Positions 9,191 to 17,001 of a stretch of DNA of 64,000 nucleotides are shown here, in pieces; within the stretch, counting starts at the first letter, position 1; every line of letters begins with the position of its first letter. The notes under the pieces were generated by a model. The model was not told the DNA's origin and made no database searches. It saw nothing but the letters and a program-made list of their open reading frames with translations. The DNA is from Labilibaculum sp. (GTDB lineage: Bacteria; Bacteroidota; Bacteroidia; Bacteroidales; Marinifilaceae), in the NCBI RefSeq assembly GCF_963664555.1, contig NZ_OY761461.1, forward strand, positions 2,542,001-2,606,000, read 5' to 3'. Made by a program: the position numbers and the translations under genes.

Positions 9191-10384
9191 ATGCTATTTG
9201 CTCTAGGAACAAGAATACTAAAACAGGTGGATGCCCGATTGCTTTGGAAACTTGGCTGTAATTTGGGATGGAAGGGAATGAAAGCAGTTTCGAAACACAA
9301 GAAAAGACTGAAGAAAGGTGAGCTGTATCCTGCTTTCATGATGATTTCGATTACTGATAATTGCAATCTAAATTGTCAGGGTTGTTGGGTAACAATTAAC
9401 AATCAATCCAAAGGAATGGATATGGAAACTCTCAACAATATCATTGTTTCCAGTAAAAAGAAAGGCTCTTACTTTTTTGGATTACTGGGAGGAGAACCTT
9501 TAATGTATCCTCATTTAATGGAGGTGATTGAACGGCATCCCGATTGTTATTTTCAGATGTTTACCAATGGTACTTTACTGACTGATGAAGTGGCGCAAAA
9601 GCTTCGGAAACTGGGGAATGTATCACCCTTAATTAGTGTGGAAGGTCTGCAGGATGTGAGTGATATAAGAAGAGGAGCCAATAATGTATATGGCAGAACC
9701 ATGACAGGAATTGAGGCTTCTACCAGAAATAAATTATTCACCGGAGTAGCTACAAGCGTATGCAAGTCTAATTTTAAGGATTTGGTGAACGAGGAATTTG
9801 TGAATTCCTGCATCAAAAAAGGAATTCACTACCTGTGGTTTTACATTTATCGTCCGGTTGGTGAACGTCCAACTACAGATTTGGCTTTGTCTGAGGAAGA
9901 GATTTTGGAATTACGTCAATTTATGGTTGATATCCGGGTGAAAGCTCCTTTGATGATTATCGATACGTATTGGGATGAGAAAGGGCAAGCCATATGTCCC
10001 GGAGCTTTGGGATTGTCGCATCATATTAACCCTTACGGAGATATCGAATTTTGTCCGCCAATTCAATTTGCAGGCGAAACGGTTGGCGATGGATCCGATA
10101 TTGCCAATATCATCGAGAATTCGAAATTTATAGGAGGCATGCGAAAAGGCATCAACGACTGTACTCAAGGATGTATTTTATTGGATAATCCGCAGGAATT
10201 GCACAACATTCTAAAAAATGTAAATGCCTATGATTCATCGAAAAGGAATGCCTCATTTAAAGAATTAAATAAGATGAAGCCTTGTGCAGGTCATCACATA
10301 CCAGGAAAAGAAATTCCAGAGAAAAGTTGGGTTTATCGATTTGCAAAAAAGCATTCTTTCTTTGGCTTTGGAGCATACGGATAG
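9191..10384 (+). CDS. Radical SAM enzyme
   Basis: 397 aa. The SAM-binding cluster motif is C58-x3-C62-x2-C65 in ITDNCNLNCQGCW, followed by GGEPLMYP near residue 100, so the core is intact. The C-terminal part has further cysteines (AICPGA, IEFCPP after INPYGD, DCTQGC, KPCAGH) in a SPASM/twitch-like arrangement that usually binds auxiliary Fe-S clusters. An N-terminal extension of about 45 residues precedes the barrel. The chemistry is not predictable from the sequence. It lacks recognisable HpnH features, so a hopanoid-type side-chain reaction should not be assumed. It sits between a ferredoxin-like gene and a polyprenyl synthase gene, suggesting action on an isoprenoid or on the Cys-rich protein. 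Confidence 0.85.
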   Translation: MLFALGTRILKQVDARLLWKLGCNLGWKGMKAVSKHKKRLKKGELYPAFMMISITDNCNLNCQGCWVTINNQSKGMDMETLNNIIVSSKKKGSYFFGLLGGEPLMYPHLMEVIERHPDCYFQMFTNGTLLTDEVAQKLRKLGNVSPLISVEGLQDVSDIRRGANNVYGRTMTGIEASTRNKLFTGVATSVCKSNFKDLVNEEFVNSCIKKGIHYLWFYIYRPVGERPTTDLALSEEEILELRQFMVDIRVKAPLMIIDTYWDEKGQAICPGALGLSHHINPYGDIEFCPPIQFAGETVGDGSDIANIIENSKFIGGMRKGINDCTQGCILLDNPQELHNILKNVNAYDSSKRNASFKELNKMKPCAGHHIPGKEIPEKSWVYRFAKKHSFFGFGAYG

Positions 10385-10514
10385 GCGAATTAGGAATTAA
10401 TAATTACGAATTAAAAATATTGCAGTTTTTAAAGTCCTTCTCCTTTAGGAGAGGGATTTAGGGTGAGGTTCTAAACCTTGCTAATTGTTAACTGATCACT
10501 GTTAATTGTAAAAA

Positions 10515-12125
10515 ATGATTTTAAAAAACAACCAGCTAAATATAAGCTTAGGAAACGATTTGCCTCAGCATCCTGAAAAGTTGAAGCAGATTCGTGATTT
10601 GATCAGAGATTACGCTGCTGAATGCGAATTGATACCGCCTTTGCAGGAAGAGGAAGTCATTTTTCATTCCGGTGAATTGATCAGCAAGCATCCCGAGTTG
10701 TTTTTGTATCAAAAACTTTTGGCTGTAATGATTAACAATTATGCATGGAGTCATATTGTTGCCGGAATTCCTTTTAACCGCAGAATTCTTTTATTGCCTA
10801 AGTGCATTAGTCACTCTACTCAATGTCCGGCAAAGTACGATGAGCTAGGCTTACTTTGTGAGCAATGCGGTCGCTGCGATTTGGCTGAAATCATTTCTCA
10901 GGCTGATGAATTGGCCTATCACACCATTGTTACTGAAGGAACTACTTCTGCTAGTTTACTTTTATCTTCAGGTCAGGTAGAATGTGTGATTGGTGTAGGT
11001 TGCCTGCATTCTTTCGAGCGTTCGTTTCCGTTGGCAGTAAAAGAGGCTGTTCCATCTCTTGCAATTCCTTTGTACAATAATAATTGTAAGGATTCTAAAG
11101 TGGATAAAATCTGGTTGGATGAAGTGCTTTCCATGCGCAGTGAAACAAATTGGAAAGGATGGATTGATCTGGATTCCATAAAATCAGTAGTAAAAGATTG
11201 GTTTTCAACAACTCAATTAAAGTCTCTTTTTGGACAGGATGATGATACTGTGGATATTGCAGTTCGTTGGATGGAGACAGATGGAAAACGCTGGCGACCG
11301 ATTATCATGCTTGCGGTTTATAATGCTTTAAGCGGAGATACCTGTGAATATGACGAAACGATTCAAAAATTGGCCGTTTCCATAGAATGTTTTCACAAGG
11401 CTTCCTTGATTCATGATGATATTGCTGATGAAGATGATGAGAGATACGGAAAACCAGCTCTTCATAAGGAATATAATATTCCTGTGGCCTTGAATGTGGG
11501 AGATTTATTGTTAGGTTTTGGTTATCAGTTAATCGCTGAATCGGAGGCAAAACACATTCGAAAATTATTAAAAATTGCTGCTTACGGACATCGGGATTTG
11601 TCGCTGGGACAAGGAGAGGAGCTATTGTGGAGAAACCATGAGAAACTGCTTTCACAGGAAGAGATTCTGCGTATTTTTAGCAACAAAACTTCTCCCGCAT
11701 TTGAAGTGGCACTGCAATTCGGCGCAATTTTAGCAGATGCTGATGAAGCTGTTTTAAATATTATATCGGAGTATAGCAAGGCTTTGGGTATCGCATATCA
11801 AATTAATGATGATTTGGATGATTTCAGGCAAAAAAGGATCGTCAGTGGATTTAATACCGTTCAGCCATCATTGGTTTCAACTCTTTTAAACCAAAAGCAT
11901 CCGGAAAAAATGCAGGAATGGTTCGAACGAACCCAAAATGGAGATGAAAGCATCAATACAGAGTTTTTACAATGGTCTGAGACCAAACAGGCAATGAAGG
12001 AGGCTGAAGAAATGCTGAATATTTACAAGCGAAATGCTCTGAAAGCCTTACGATCATTAAATAATCCAACATTGAAAATATTATTGACCCGTCTGGTGAA
12101 TCGGATTGTTCCGGAGAATTCATAA
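10515..12125 (+). CDS. DUF116-polyprenyl diphosphate synthase fusion
   Basis: 536 aa with two parts. Residues about 60-200 match DUF116: LLLPKC97 and C104, then C115-x2-C118-x2-C121 and C157/C163, a probable Fe-S or metal site. Residues about 230-536 form a trans-isoprenyl diphosphate synthase: GKRWRP (257-262), first Asp-rich motif DDIADEDD from 301, GQ motif near 366 and second motif DDLDD (432-436). All catalytic Asp are present. The usual RRG after the first motif is ERYG. A small residue (Ala) five before the first motif is the pattern seen in synthases making C20 or longer chains. The reaction should be IPP addition to an allylic diphosphate. The fusion hints at redox or metal control of prenyl supply. 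Confidence 0.85.
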   Translation: MILKNNQLNISLGNDLPQHPEKLKQIRDLIRDYAAECELIPPLQEEEVIFHSGELISKHPELFLYQKLLAVMINNYAWSHIVAGIPFNRRILLLPKCISHSTQCPAKYDELGLLCEQCGRCDLAEIISQADELAYHTIVTEGTTSASLLLSSGQVECVIGVGCLHSFERSFPLAVKEAVPSLAIPLYNNNCKDSKVDKIWLDEVLSMRSETNWKGWIDLDSIKSVVKDWFSTTQLKSLFGQDDDTVDIAVRWMETDGKRWRPIIMLAVYNALSGDTCEYDETIQKLAVSIECFHKASLIHDDIADEDDERYGKPALHKEYNIPVALNVGDLLLGFGYQLIAESEAKHIRKLLKIAAYGHRDLSLGQGEELLWRNHEKLLSQEEILRIFSNKTSPAFEVALQFGAILADADEAVLNIISEYSKALGIAYQINDDLDDFRQKRIVSGFNTVQPSLVSTLLNQKHPEKMQEWFERTQNGDESINTEFLQWSETKQAMKEAEEMLNIYKRNALKALRSLNNPTLKILLTRLVNRIVPENS

Positions 12126-12206
12126 ACCCCCAACCCCCTAAAGGGGGCTATTGACTTACGAATTGTATTTTTAAAAGTCCCCTTCAGGGGATTTAGGGGT
12201 AAAAAA
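12126..12206. repeat. GC-rich inverted repeat in spacer
   Basis: Two blocks, accccctaaagggggc and gtccccttcaggggattt, form self-complementary hairpins and are also roughly inverse to each other across the spacer. The same 'cctaaaggggg / tttaggggt' wording recurs at 10430-10470 and in the 278-bp repeats at 27843-28672, so it is a dispersed intergenic element of this genome. It may slow or end transcription between the synthase and the next gene, but no T-tract is present. Confidence 0.55.
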
Positions 12207-12265
12207 TAAGTAGAATTCAGTATTGTTTTAAGTACTAATTACTCTTAAACAGCAAAACTTAAAAG

Positions 12266-13261
12266 ATGTTCCAAAATAAGCAAATCACTAAAAGCTGCAA
12301 TCAATTCATACTCGAAGCACTTCTAAAATCAACAGAAGTACTAAGCGATGACGCACAAAATCAGATAAAATCCTTTTTGGGTTCTCAGAAAAGCGAAGCG
12401 GGTGGATTTATGGATCGAGCCGGAAAGGCAGATCTGTATTATTCGGTGTTTGGTTATACTTTGTCCCTGATTTTAGATGTTAAACTGGATGTTTTGGAAG
12501 AACGAAAATATCTAAAAAGGATAAAACAAGAAGAAAACCTGGATTTTGTACATTCAATGTGTTTTGTTCGATGCGATTTCTTGCTGCATCTGATTGATTT
12601 GCAGCAAAGATCCAGATTGTCTGCTTCTAAATTCCTGACCATTAGTTTTGCTAAAGATCTAATTCTTGGAAAAGTATTGAAATCATTGAGAATTAATTGC
12701 TCTGCATTATTATGGGAATTGGAGGAATATTTAGCAAGCGACAGCGGATACAATCACAACAAAAAAGGTGCAGCCAAATCTACCATTTACGCAAATTATC
12801 TGATGTGGACCCTTTATCAGGACTTGCAAACCGAGCAGGACGTTTTGGATGAAATAACAGATGCAAATAGATCATTGAGAGCTGAAAACGGCTCATTTGC
12901 CAATGAAGAGAACAGCATTGATGGTGTGACTTCCTCCACTGCGGCCGGACTGATTATGAGTTCAACCAGTGAGTTGGAAGAAATGCTGAAAACAAAGGAC
13001 TGGTTGAAACAAATGCTCACCAAACGCGGAGGTTTTAAGGCCGCAGAAGGTGTTCCTATTGCTGATTTGTTATCTACCTCAACCGCCTTGCTTGCTTTGC
13101 AGCTAACGGGAGAAAATATGCAGGATTATGCCGAAAATTCCGTAAATTTCATCAATCTGCACTGGGACGAGTCCGGCGGGTTTTTCGGCAGTATTGCTGA
13201 TATGACCTGTGATGTGGAGTATACCTACTATGCGCTTTTGGGTTTAGGGGTACTTTCTTAA
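12266..13261 (+). CDS. Prenyltransferase/squalene-oxidase-repeat protein
   Basis: 331 aa, all-alpha. It carries at least three alpha/alpha-barrel repeats of the protein prenyltransferase beta-subunit/terpene-cyclase type: GGFMDRAGKADLYYSVFG (about 46), GGFKAAEGVPIADLLST, and a terminal GGFFGSIADMTCDVEYTYY which closely resembles the last repeat of geranylgeranyltransferase beta subunits. No DxDD motif is present. It is much shorter than a class II cyclase and is followed by one 215 bp downstream. Possible roles are a half-barrel partner of that cyclase, a prenyl-binding carrier, or a prenyltransferase. Zinc ligands of protein prenyltransferases cannot be assigned. The context places it in isoprenoid processing. 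Confidence 0.75.
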   Translation: MFQNKQITKSCNQFILEALLKSTEVLSDDAQNQIKSFLGSQKSEAGGFMDRAGKADLYYSVFGYTLSLILDVKLDVLEERKYLKRIKQEENLDFVHSMCFVRCDFLLHLIDLQQRSRLSASKFLTISFAKDLILGKVLKSLRINCSALLWELEEYLASDSGYNHNKKGAAKSTIYANYLMWTLYQDLQTEQDVLDEITDANRSLRAENGSFANEENSIDGVTSSTAAGLIMSSTSELEEMLKTKDWLKQMLTKRGGFKAAEGVPIADLLSTSTALLALQLTGENMQDYAENSVNFINLHWDESGGFFGSIADMTCDVEYTYYALLGLGVLS

Positions 13262-13262
13262 G

Positions 13263-13297
13263 TTATGAGTTATGAGTTATGAGTTATGAGTTATGAG
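13263..13297. repeat. Heptanucleotide tandem repeat (ttatgag)x5
   Basis: Five perfect tandem copies of ttatgag begin two bases after the stop codon region of the upstream gene. Heptamer repeats are prone to slipped-strand changes, but this one lies outside coding sequence. The rest of the spacer (13298-13476) contains an 'agatccttcactttgtgcaggatgaca' type phrase known as a dispersed intergenic word, and nothing else I can identify. Confidence 0.9.
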
Positions 13298-13476
13298 TTG
13301 CGGATTTCATTGTGATCCCGGGGAACCGGAGAATCTGTCGAATCTGAAGAGATCCTTCACTTTGTGCAGGATGACATGATAGAAAGTAATGATTTGCTCA
13401 TCAGTGGTTTGTTCAAGCCTGAAGGTGCTTAGATTTGAATGTTTAAAATTTTTGTTACTTGATACTTATATGAAAA

Positions 13477-15291
13477 ATGATTCCCAACTACGACAACATA
13501 CAATCCCTCAAACAAAAACTGGATGACCACATCATTTCTCTTCGAAATGAGAAGGGATTTTGGGATGGCAGGTTGTCAAGTAGTGCCTTATCAACGGCAA
13601 TTGCGGTATTTGCATTGTGGAAGTACGATCCGAAGAAATACAATTTCCATATTCAAAAAGGATTAAACTGGTTGGTGAACAATTCCAATTTAGACGGCGG
13701 ATGGGGCGATACCATTCGAAGCAAAAGTAACTTGAGCACAACACTTTTAACCTGGGCTTGTCTTTCCATTGTGAAAAATGATCCTAATTATGCAGATTGC
13801 ATTCACAATGCTGAAAATTGGCTGACTGATCGATTGAAAAAGCTGGATCCCGAATCAATAAGTACCGCTATTCTCAATCATTATCAGAAAGATCAGACCT
13901 TTTCGGTTCCTATTTTGGCCATGTGTGCGTTATCCGGCAGACTGGGAGAGAAAGGCTGGGATTTGGTTCCGCAACTGCCTTTTCAGATGGCGGTACTTCC
14001 GGATCGTTTGTTCAAAATCCTGAATCTTTCTGTTGTAAGTTATGCCATTCCGGCTTTGATAGCTATTGGATTGGTGAAATCAGTAAATACCAAAGCAAGC
14101 AAACCCATTGCTAGTTTAAATAAATCGGTGAAAGCAAAGGTGTTGAAGGTACTGGCAGAAAAGCAACCTGATAACGGAGGCTTTTTAGAGGCTGCACCGC
14201 TAACAGGATTCGTTCTCATGAGTTTGGTGGGATCGGGAGAGAAAGAGCTTGAGATTTGCTCTAAAGCGTCTGATTTCTTGAGTAAATCCATTCGGGAGGA
14301 TGGAAGCTGGCCGATTGATACACATTTGGCCACTTGGGTAAGTTCCTTGTCGGTAAATGCATTGGATGATGAGAATTTAGCAGGTTTGCCCGAAATGGAG
14401 AAGACAGTGAACTATTTTCTTGATCAGCAACTGAAGGCAACACATCCTTTTACCAAAGCAGAACCGGGTGGTTGGGCATGGACCCACCTTCAAGGCGGAG
14501 TGCCGGATGCTGATGATACTTCAGGAGTGTTGGTTGCCTTGCATTGCGTGAAAGGGTTTCAGGACATTCCAAAGAAAGTGGTAGAAGACGGAATAAACTG
14601 GCTGCTGAAAATGCAGAATTCGGATGGAGGAATGCCTACATTCTGCAAAGGATGGGGGAAATTGCCTTTTGATTGCTCTTGTCCTGATATTACTGCTCAT
14701 GCCATGAAAGCACTTGCTCTTTGGAGCAAGGAATTGGATCCTGAATTAAAATTAAAAGTTCATTCCTGTTTCAGAAAAGCCTGGCGGTATATAAAATCAA
14801 CACAGCAAGAGGATGGTTCCTGGCTGCCACTATGGTTTGGGAACGAAGATGATGCAAAACATCACAATCCGGTGTATGGAACTTCCATTGTTTTGTATTC
14901 CTTAACCTGCATTGAATCAGTATGTATATTCGGATTAGGTGAAGTGAAAATTAAAGCAGTTGATTTTCTTCTTTCTACTCAGAATGAGGATGGTGGATGG
15001 GGCGGAAATGCTTCGCTGATTTCTACAATTGAAGAAACTTCACTGGCGATTAGAGCCTTGAGTAGCACAGATAATTGGCCGCAAATATGTAAGGGGATGA
15101 ATTGGCTGCAGCAAAATTTACCCAATGATTTATCAGAAATTAAAGCCACACCTATCGGACTTTATTTTGCTTCCCTTTGGTATTTCGAGGATATGTACCC
15201 TCTGGTATTTGCCAGCTCTGCGCTAAAAGAGATTTTAGAATCATCTGCTCTCCAAAAAGAAATGGTAAATACATTGGTTGAGAAGTCCTGA
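13477..15291 (+). CDS. Class II terpene cyclase (squalene-hopene cyclase superfamily)
   Basis: 604 aa, close to the length of squalene-hopene cyclases. The protonating motif D344-A-D-D347 lies in GVPDADDTSG, matching the DxDDTA motif of class II cyclases. QW-type repeats are visible at DGGWGDT (about 73), DGSWPID (about 275), GGWAWTH (331), DGGMPTF, DGSWLPLWFGN and DGGWGG. It should cyclise an isoprenoid by protonating an alkene or epoxide, probably as a monotopic membrane protein. No squalene or phytoene synthase is in the window, so the substrate could be a product of the adjacent polyprenyl synthase rather than squalene. It is the last gene of the co-directional block; the stop codon overlaps a small hairpin (15288-15313). 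Confidence 0.82.
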   Translation: MIPNYDNIQSLKQKLDDHIISLRNEKGFWDGRLSSSALSTAIAVFALWKYDPKKYNFHIQKGLNWLVNNSNLDGGWGDTIRSKSNLSTTLLTWACLSIVKNDPNYADCIHNAENWLTDRLKKLDPESISTAILNHYQKDQTFSVPILAMCALSGRLGEKGWDLVPQLPFQMAVLPDRLFKILNLSVVSYAIPALIAIGLVKSVNTKASKPIASLNKSVKAKVLKVLAEKQPDNGGFLEAAPLTGFVLMSLVGSGEKELEICSKASDFLSKSIREDGSWPIDTHLATWVSSLSVNALDDENLAGLPEMEKTVNYFLDQQLKATHPFTKAEPGGWAWTHLQGGVPDADDTSGVLVALHCVKGFQDIPKKVVEDGINWLLKMQNSDGGMPTFCKGWGKLPFDCSCPDITAHAMKALALWSKELDPELKLKVHSCFRKAWRYIKSTQQEDGSWLPLWFGNEDDAKHHNPVYGTSIVLYSLTCIESVCIFGLGEVKIKAVDFLLSTQNEDGGWGGNASLISTIEETSLAIRALSSTDNWPQICKGMNWLQQNLPNDLSEIKATPIGLYFASLWYFEDMYPLVFASSALKEILESSALQKEMVNTLVEKS

Positions 15292-15313
15292 CAGCGTTTT
15301 CTCAACCTGTCAG
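15288..15313. repeat. Hairpin related to the acctgacaggt palindrome
   Basis: Arms ctgacag (15288-15294) and ctgtcag (15307-15313) pair across a 12-nt loop and overlap the TGA stop of the cyclase gene. It resembles a degenerate copy of the palindrome at 2617-2649. It may serve as a 3' mRNA end, but there is no clear T-run. Confidence 0.5.
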
Positions 15314-15492
15314 CATTTTGTTTATAGGAAAGTCATTATAGAAACCTGCACGGCAAAGAACTGATCTATTTTAAACACCCCTCTGTTCTTCGGATATCTC
15401 CCCTGAAAAGGGAGAATTCTAGCTAATAAGGTTATGGCTATAGTGGGTTTGATAATTGATGCCTTACAGTGGTTTTAATTTGTAATTCCTAA

Positions 15493-16794
15493 TTATTCAT
15501 TACAATCTACAGCCACTCCAATCATCTCCCAAAAAATCTTTTCATCCATTACATTTACATGATATTCCATGGCTTTTCTGTTCTTGCGGCCTTTTGCCGA
15601 GAAAGAATCTACCTGAGCGGTAATCAGGTAATCAACATTTTTGGAGACTACACGTTTTACGATCAAACCACGCTCTTTTACCAATTGCTGCGCCAATTCA
15701 CGGTCGATACGTTGTCCGTTTATTTTGCAATTTAAATGACCGGAGAAACAAACACTTTTTCCTTTTAATGATTTTAGCTGCTTTTGAACGCCTGGAGTAG
15801 TGATTTGGATCTTAGTCCTTTCATATTCTATCAACAATTTCAGATCCTTTGGCAGAATGCACAGCAATTCAGAAACCAGATTTATATCTTCCATTTCGGT
15901 ATTGGTCAAAATCTCATCGAGCAGGTAAATTCGAATTAACTTTCGCAAATATTCCTCATGAATTTCCATGACCTGATCTTTGGATAGTTTGTAATCCGAA
16001 GCCAGTTCTACCAATGAAACGATTTCTCTTTCGCTAAGAATACGATCGGCAAGTGCACGGTCCAGAACGTTTAAATATTGACGTACAGGCACTGAATCTC
16101 CGGCATTGGATGTCAATCGGTTTAATAGGTCGTAAAGTCTCGTTTTTTGAATATTTGCAATGTTTCTTGCCTCTTTGCGCTTGATGAAAATATTACGTTC
16201 TTTCGGACAATCTTCAATAGTAATAACAAATAGAAAGTCTTTTACAAAATCTTCGATTTCAAATTGCTGATTGTATAGGTTTTTAAGGATAGAGAAAAGC
16301 TTTGCTGTTGCCAATGAATCAGCTTTAGCGGTATGTCGTTCTGATAAATCGATGTCGTAATAAGTACATAGCTGTTCCAGGCGGCGCAAGCCAGATTCAG
16401 GAGCAACCAAATTAGCCAATTTTAGGGTGCAGATGCCTTTAAAATCAGTAAGTTCTCCATTTAATGCAGGTTGTAAAAAACGGATGGCAAAATCGAGGTC
16501 GTGAGCAACTAGTGTTTTGCCGTTTAAGCGGGACAAAATATCCGGTGCAATTTCGGAAATGGAAGGTGCATTTTTTACCATTTCATCCGTAATGCCATGA
16601 ATCTGGAAACCTTCAATATCTTTTCCGGGGTGAACCAATGTTTCGTAACTATCGAGAAGCTCGCCGTTCCAATTTACAGTTTGAATGGCCAGTTCGATTA
16701 AATGATCGCCGTGTTGAGGTGAAATACCAGTAGTTTCCAGTGAAATAACGGCAAATTGATGTTTGTAAAGTTCCAGTATCGGATCGCTTGTCAT
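15493..16794 (-). CDS. DEDDh exonuclease-fold/BRCT protein, metal ligands missing
   Basis: 433 aa. Residues 10-165 are a DnaQ-like exonuclease fold, and about 345-430 form a BRCT domain (LKGKSVCFSGHL to VNVMDEKIFWEMIG). The four DEDDh ligands are only half kept. Motif I reads S18-L-E20-TTG instead of DxETTG. Motif II reads HDLDFA103IRFL, where DnaQ has HNxxFD. Motif III H154-x4-D159 is intact. Asp99 or Asp101 might substitute, but loss of the first Asp argues for a weak or inactive nuclease acting as a DNA-binding or scaffold protein. DnaQ-BRCT combinations act in DNA repair or replication. It is transcribed away from the aminopeptidase gene. Confidence 0.82.
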   Translation of the reverse strand: MTSDPILELYKHQFAVISLETTGISPQHGDHLIELAIQTVNWNGELLDSYETLVHPGKDIEGFQIHGITDEMVKNAPSISEIAPDILSRLNGKTLVAHDLDFAIRFLQPALNGELTDFKGICTLKLANLVAPESGLRRLEQLCTYYDIDLSERHTAKADSLATAKLFSILKNLYNQQFEIEDFVKDFLFVITIEDCPKERNIFIKRKEARNIANIQKTRLYDLLNRLTSNAGDSVPVRQYLNVLDRALADRILSEREIVSLVELASDYKLSKDQVMEIHEEYLRKLIRIYLLDEILTNTEMEDINLVSELLCILPKDLKLLIEYERTKIQITTPGVQKQLKSLKGKSVCFSGHLNCKINGQRIDRELAQQLVKERGLIVKRVVSKNVDYLITAQVDSFSAKGRKNRKAMEYHVNVMDEKIFWEMIGVAVDCNE

Positions 16795-16828
16795 GGGTTG
16801 ATTTGGCTTAGTTTTTTTTGATTGGTAA

Positions 16829-16836
16829 CAAATATA
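16829..16836 (-). promoter_or_regulatory. Candidate -7 box TATATTTG
   Basis: On the minus strand, TATATTTG matches the Bacteroidota consensus TAnnTTTG and lies about 35 bp upstream of the exonuclease start. No convincing TTTG -33 box is seen. Confidence 0.4.
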
Positions 16837-16956
16837 ATATTATTGAATAAATTATGACGGGAATTATGAGTTATGAATGAGAAATTATGAGTTTAAGTTT
16901 ACATGTAAGTACATTAATAACTCATCATTTATAATTCCTAATTCTTAAAAATAATG

Positions 16957-16964
16957 TAGTTTTG
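16957..16964 (+). promoter_or_regulatory. Candidate -7 box TAGTTTTG
   Basis: It matches TAnnTTTG exactly, 37 bp upstream of the aminopeptidase start. The -33 element is not clear. Confidence 0.4.
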
Positions 16965-17001
16965 AGACTCAGAAATAGAAAACACAAAATAAACATACAC
17001 T

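Noticed and set aside
9191..10384. HpnH (adenosylhopane synthase)
   Set aside because: Shared only the radical SAM motif; the N-terminus, length and C-terminal cysteines do not resemble HpnH.
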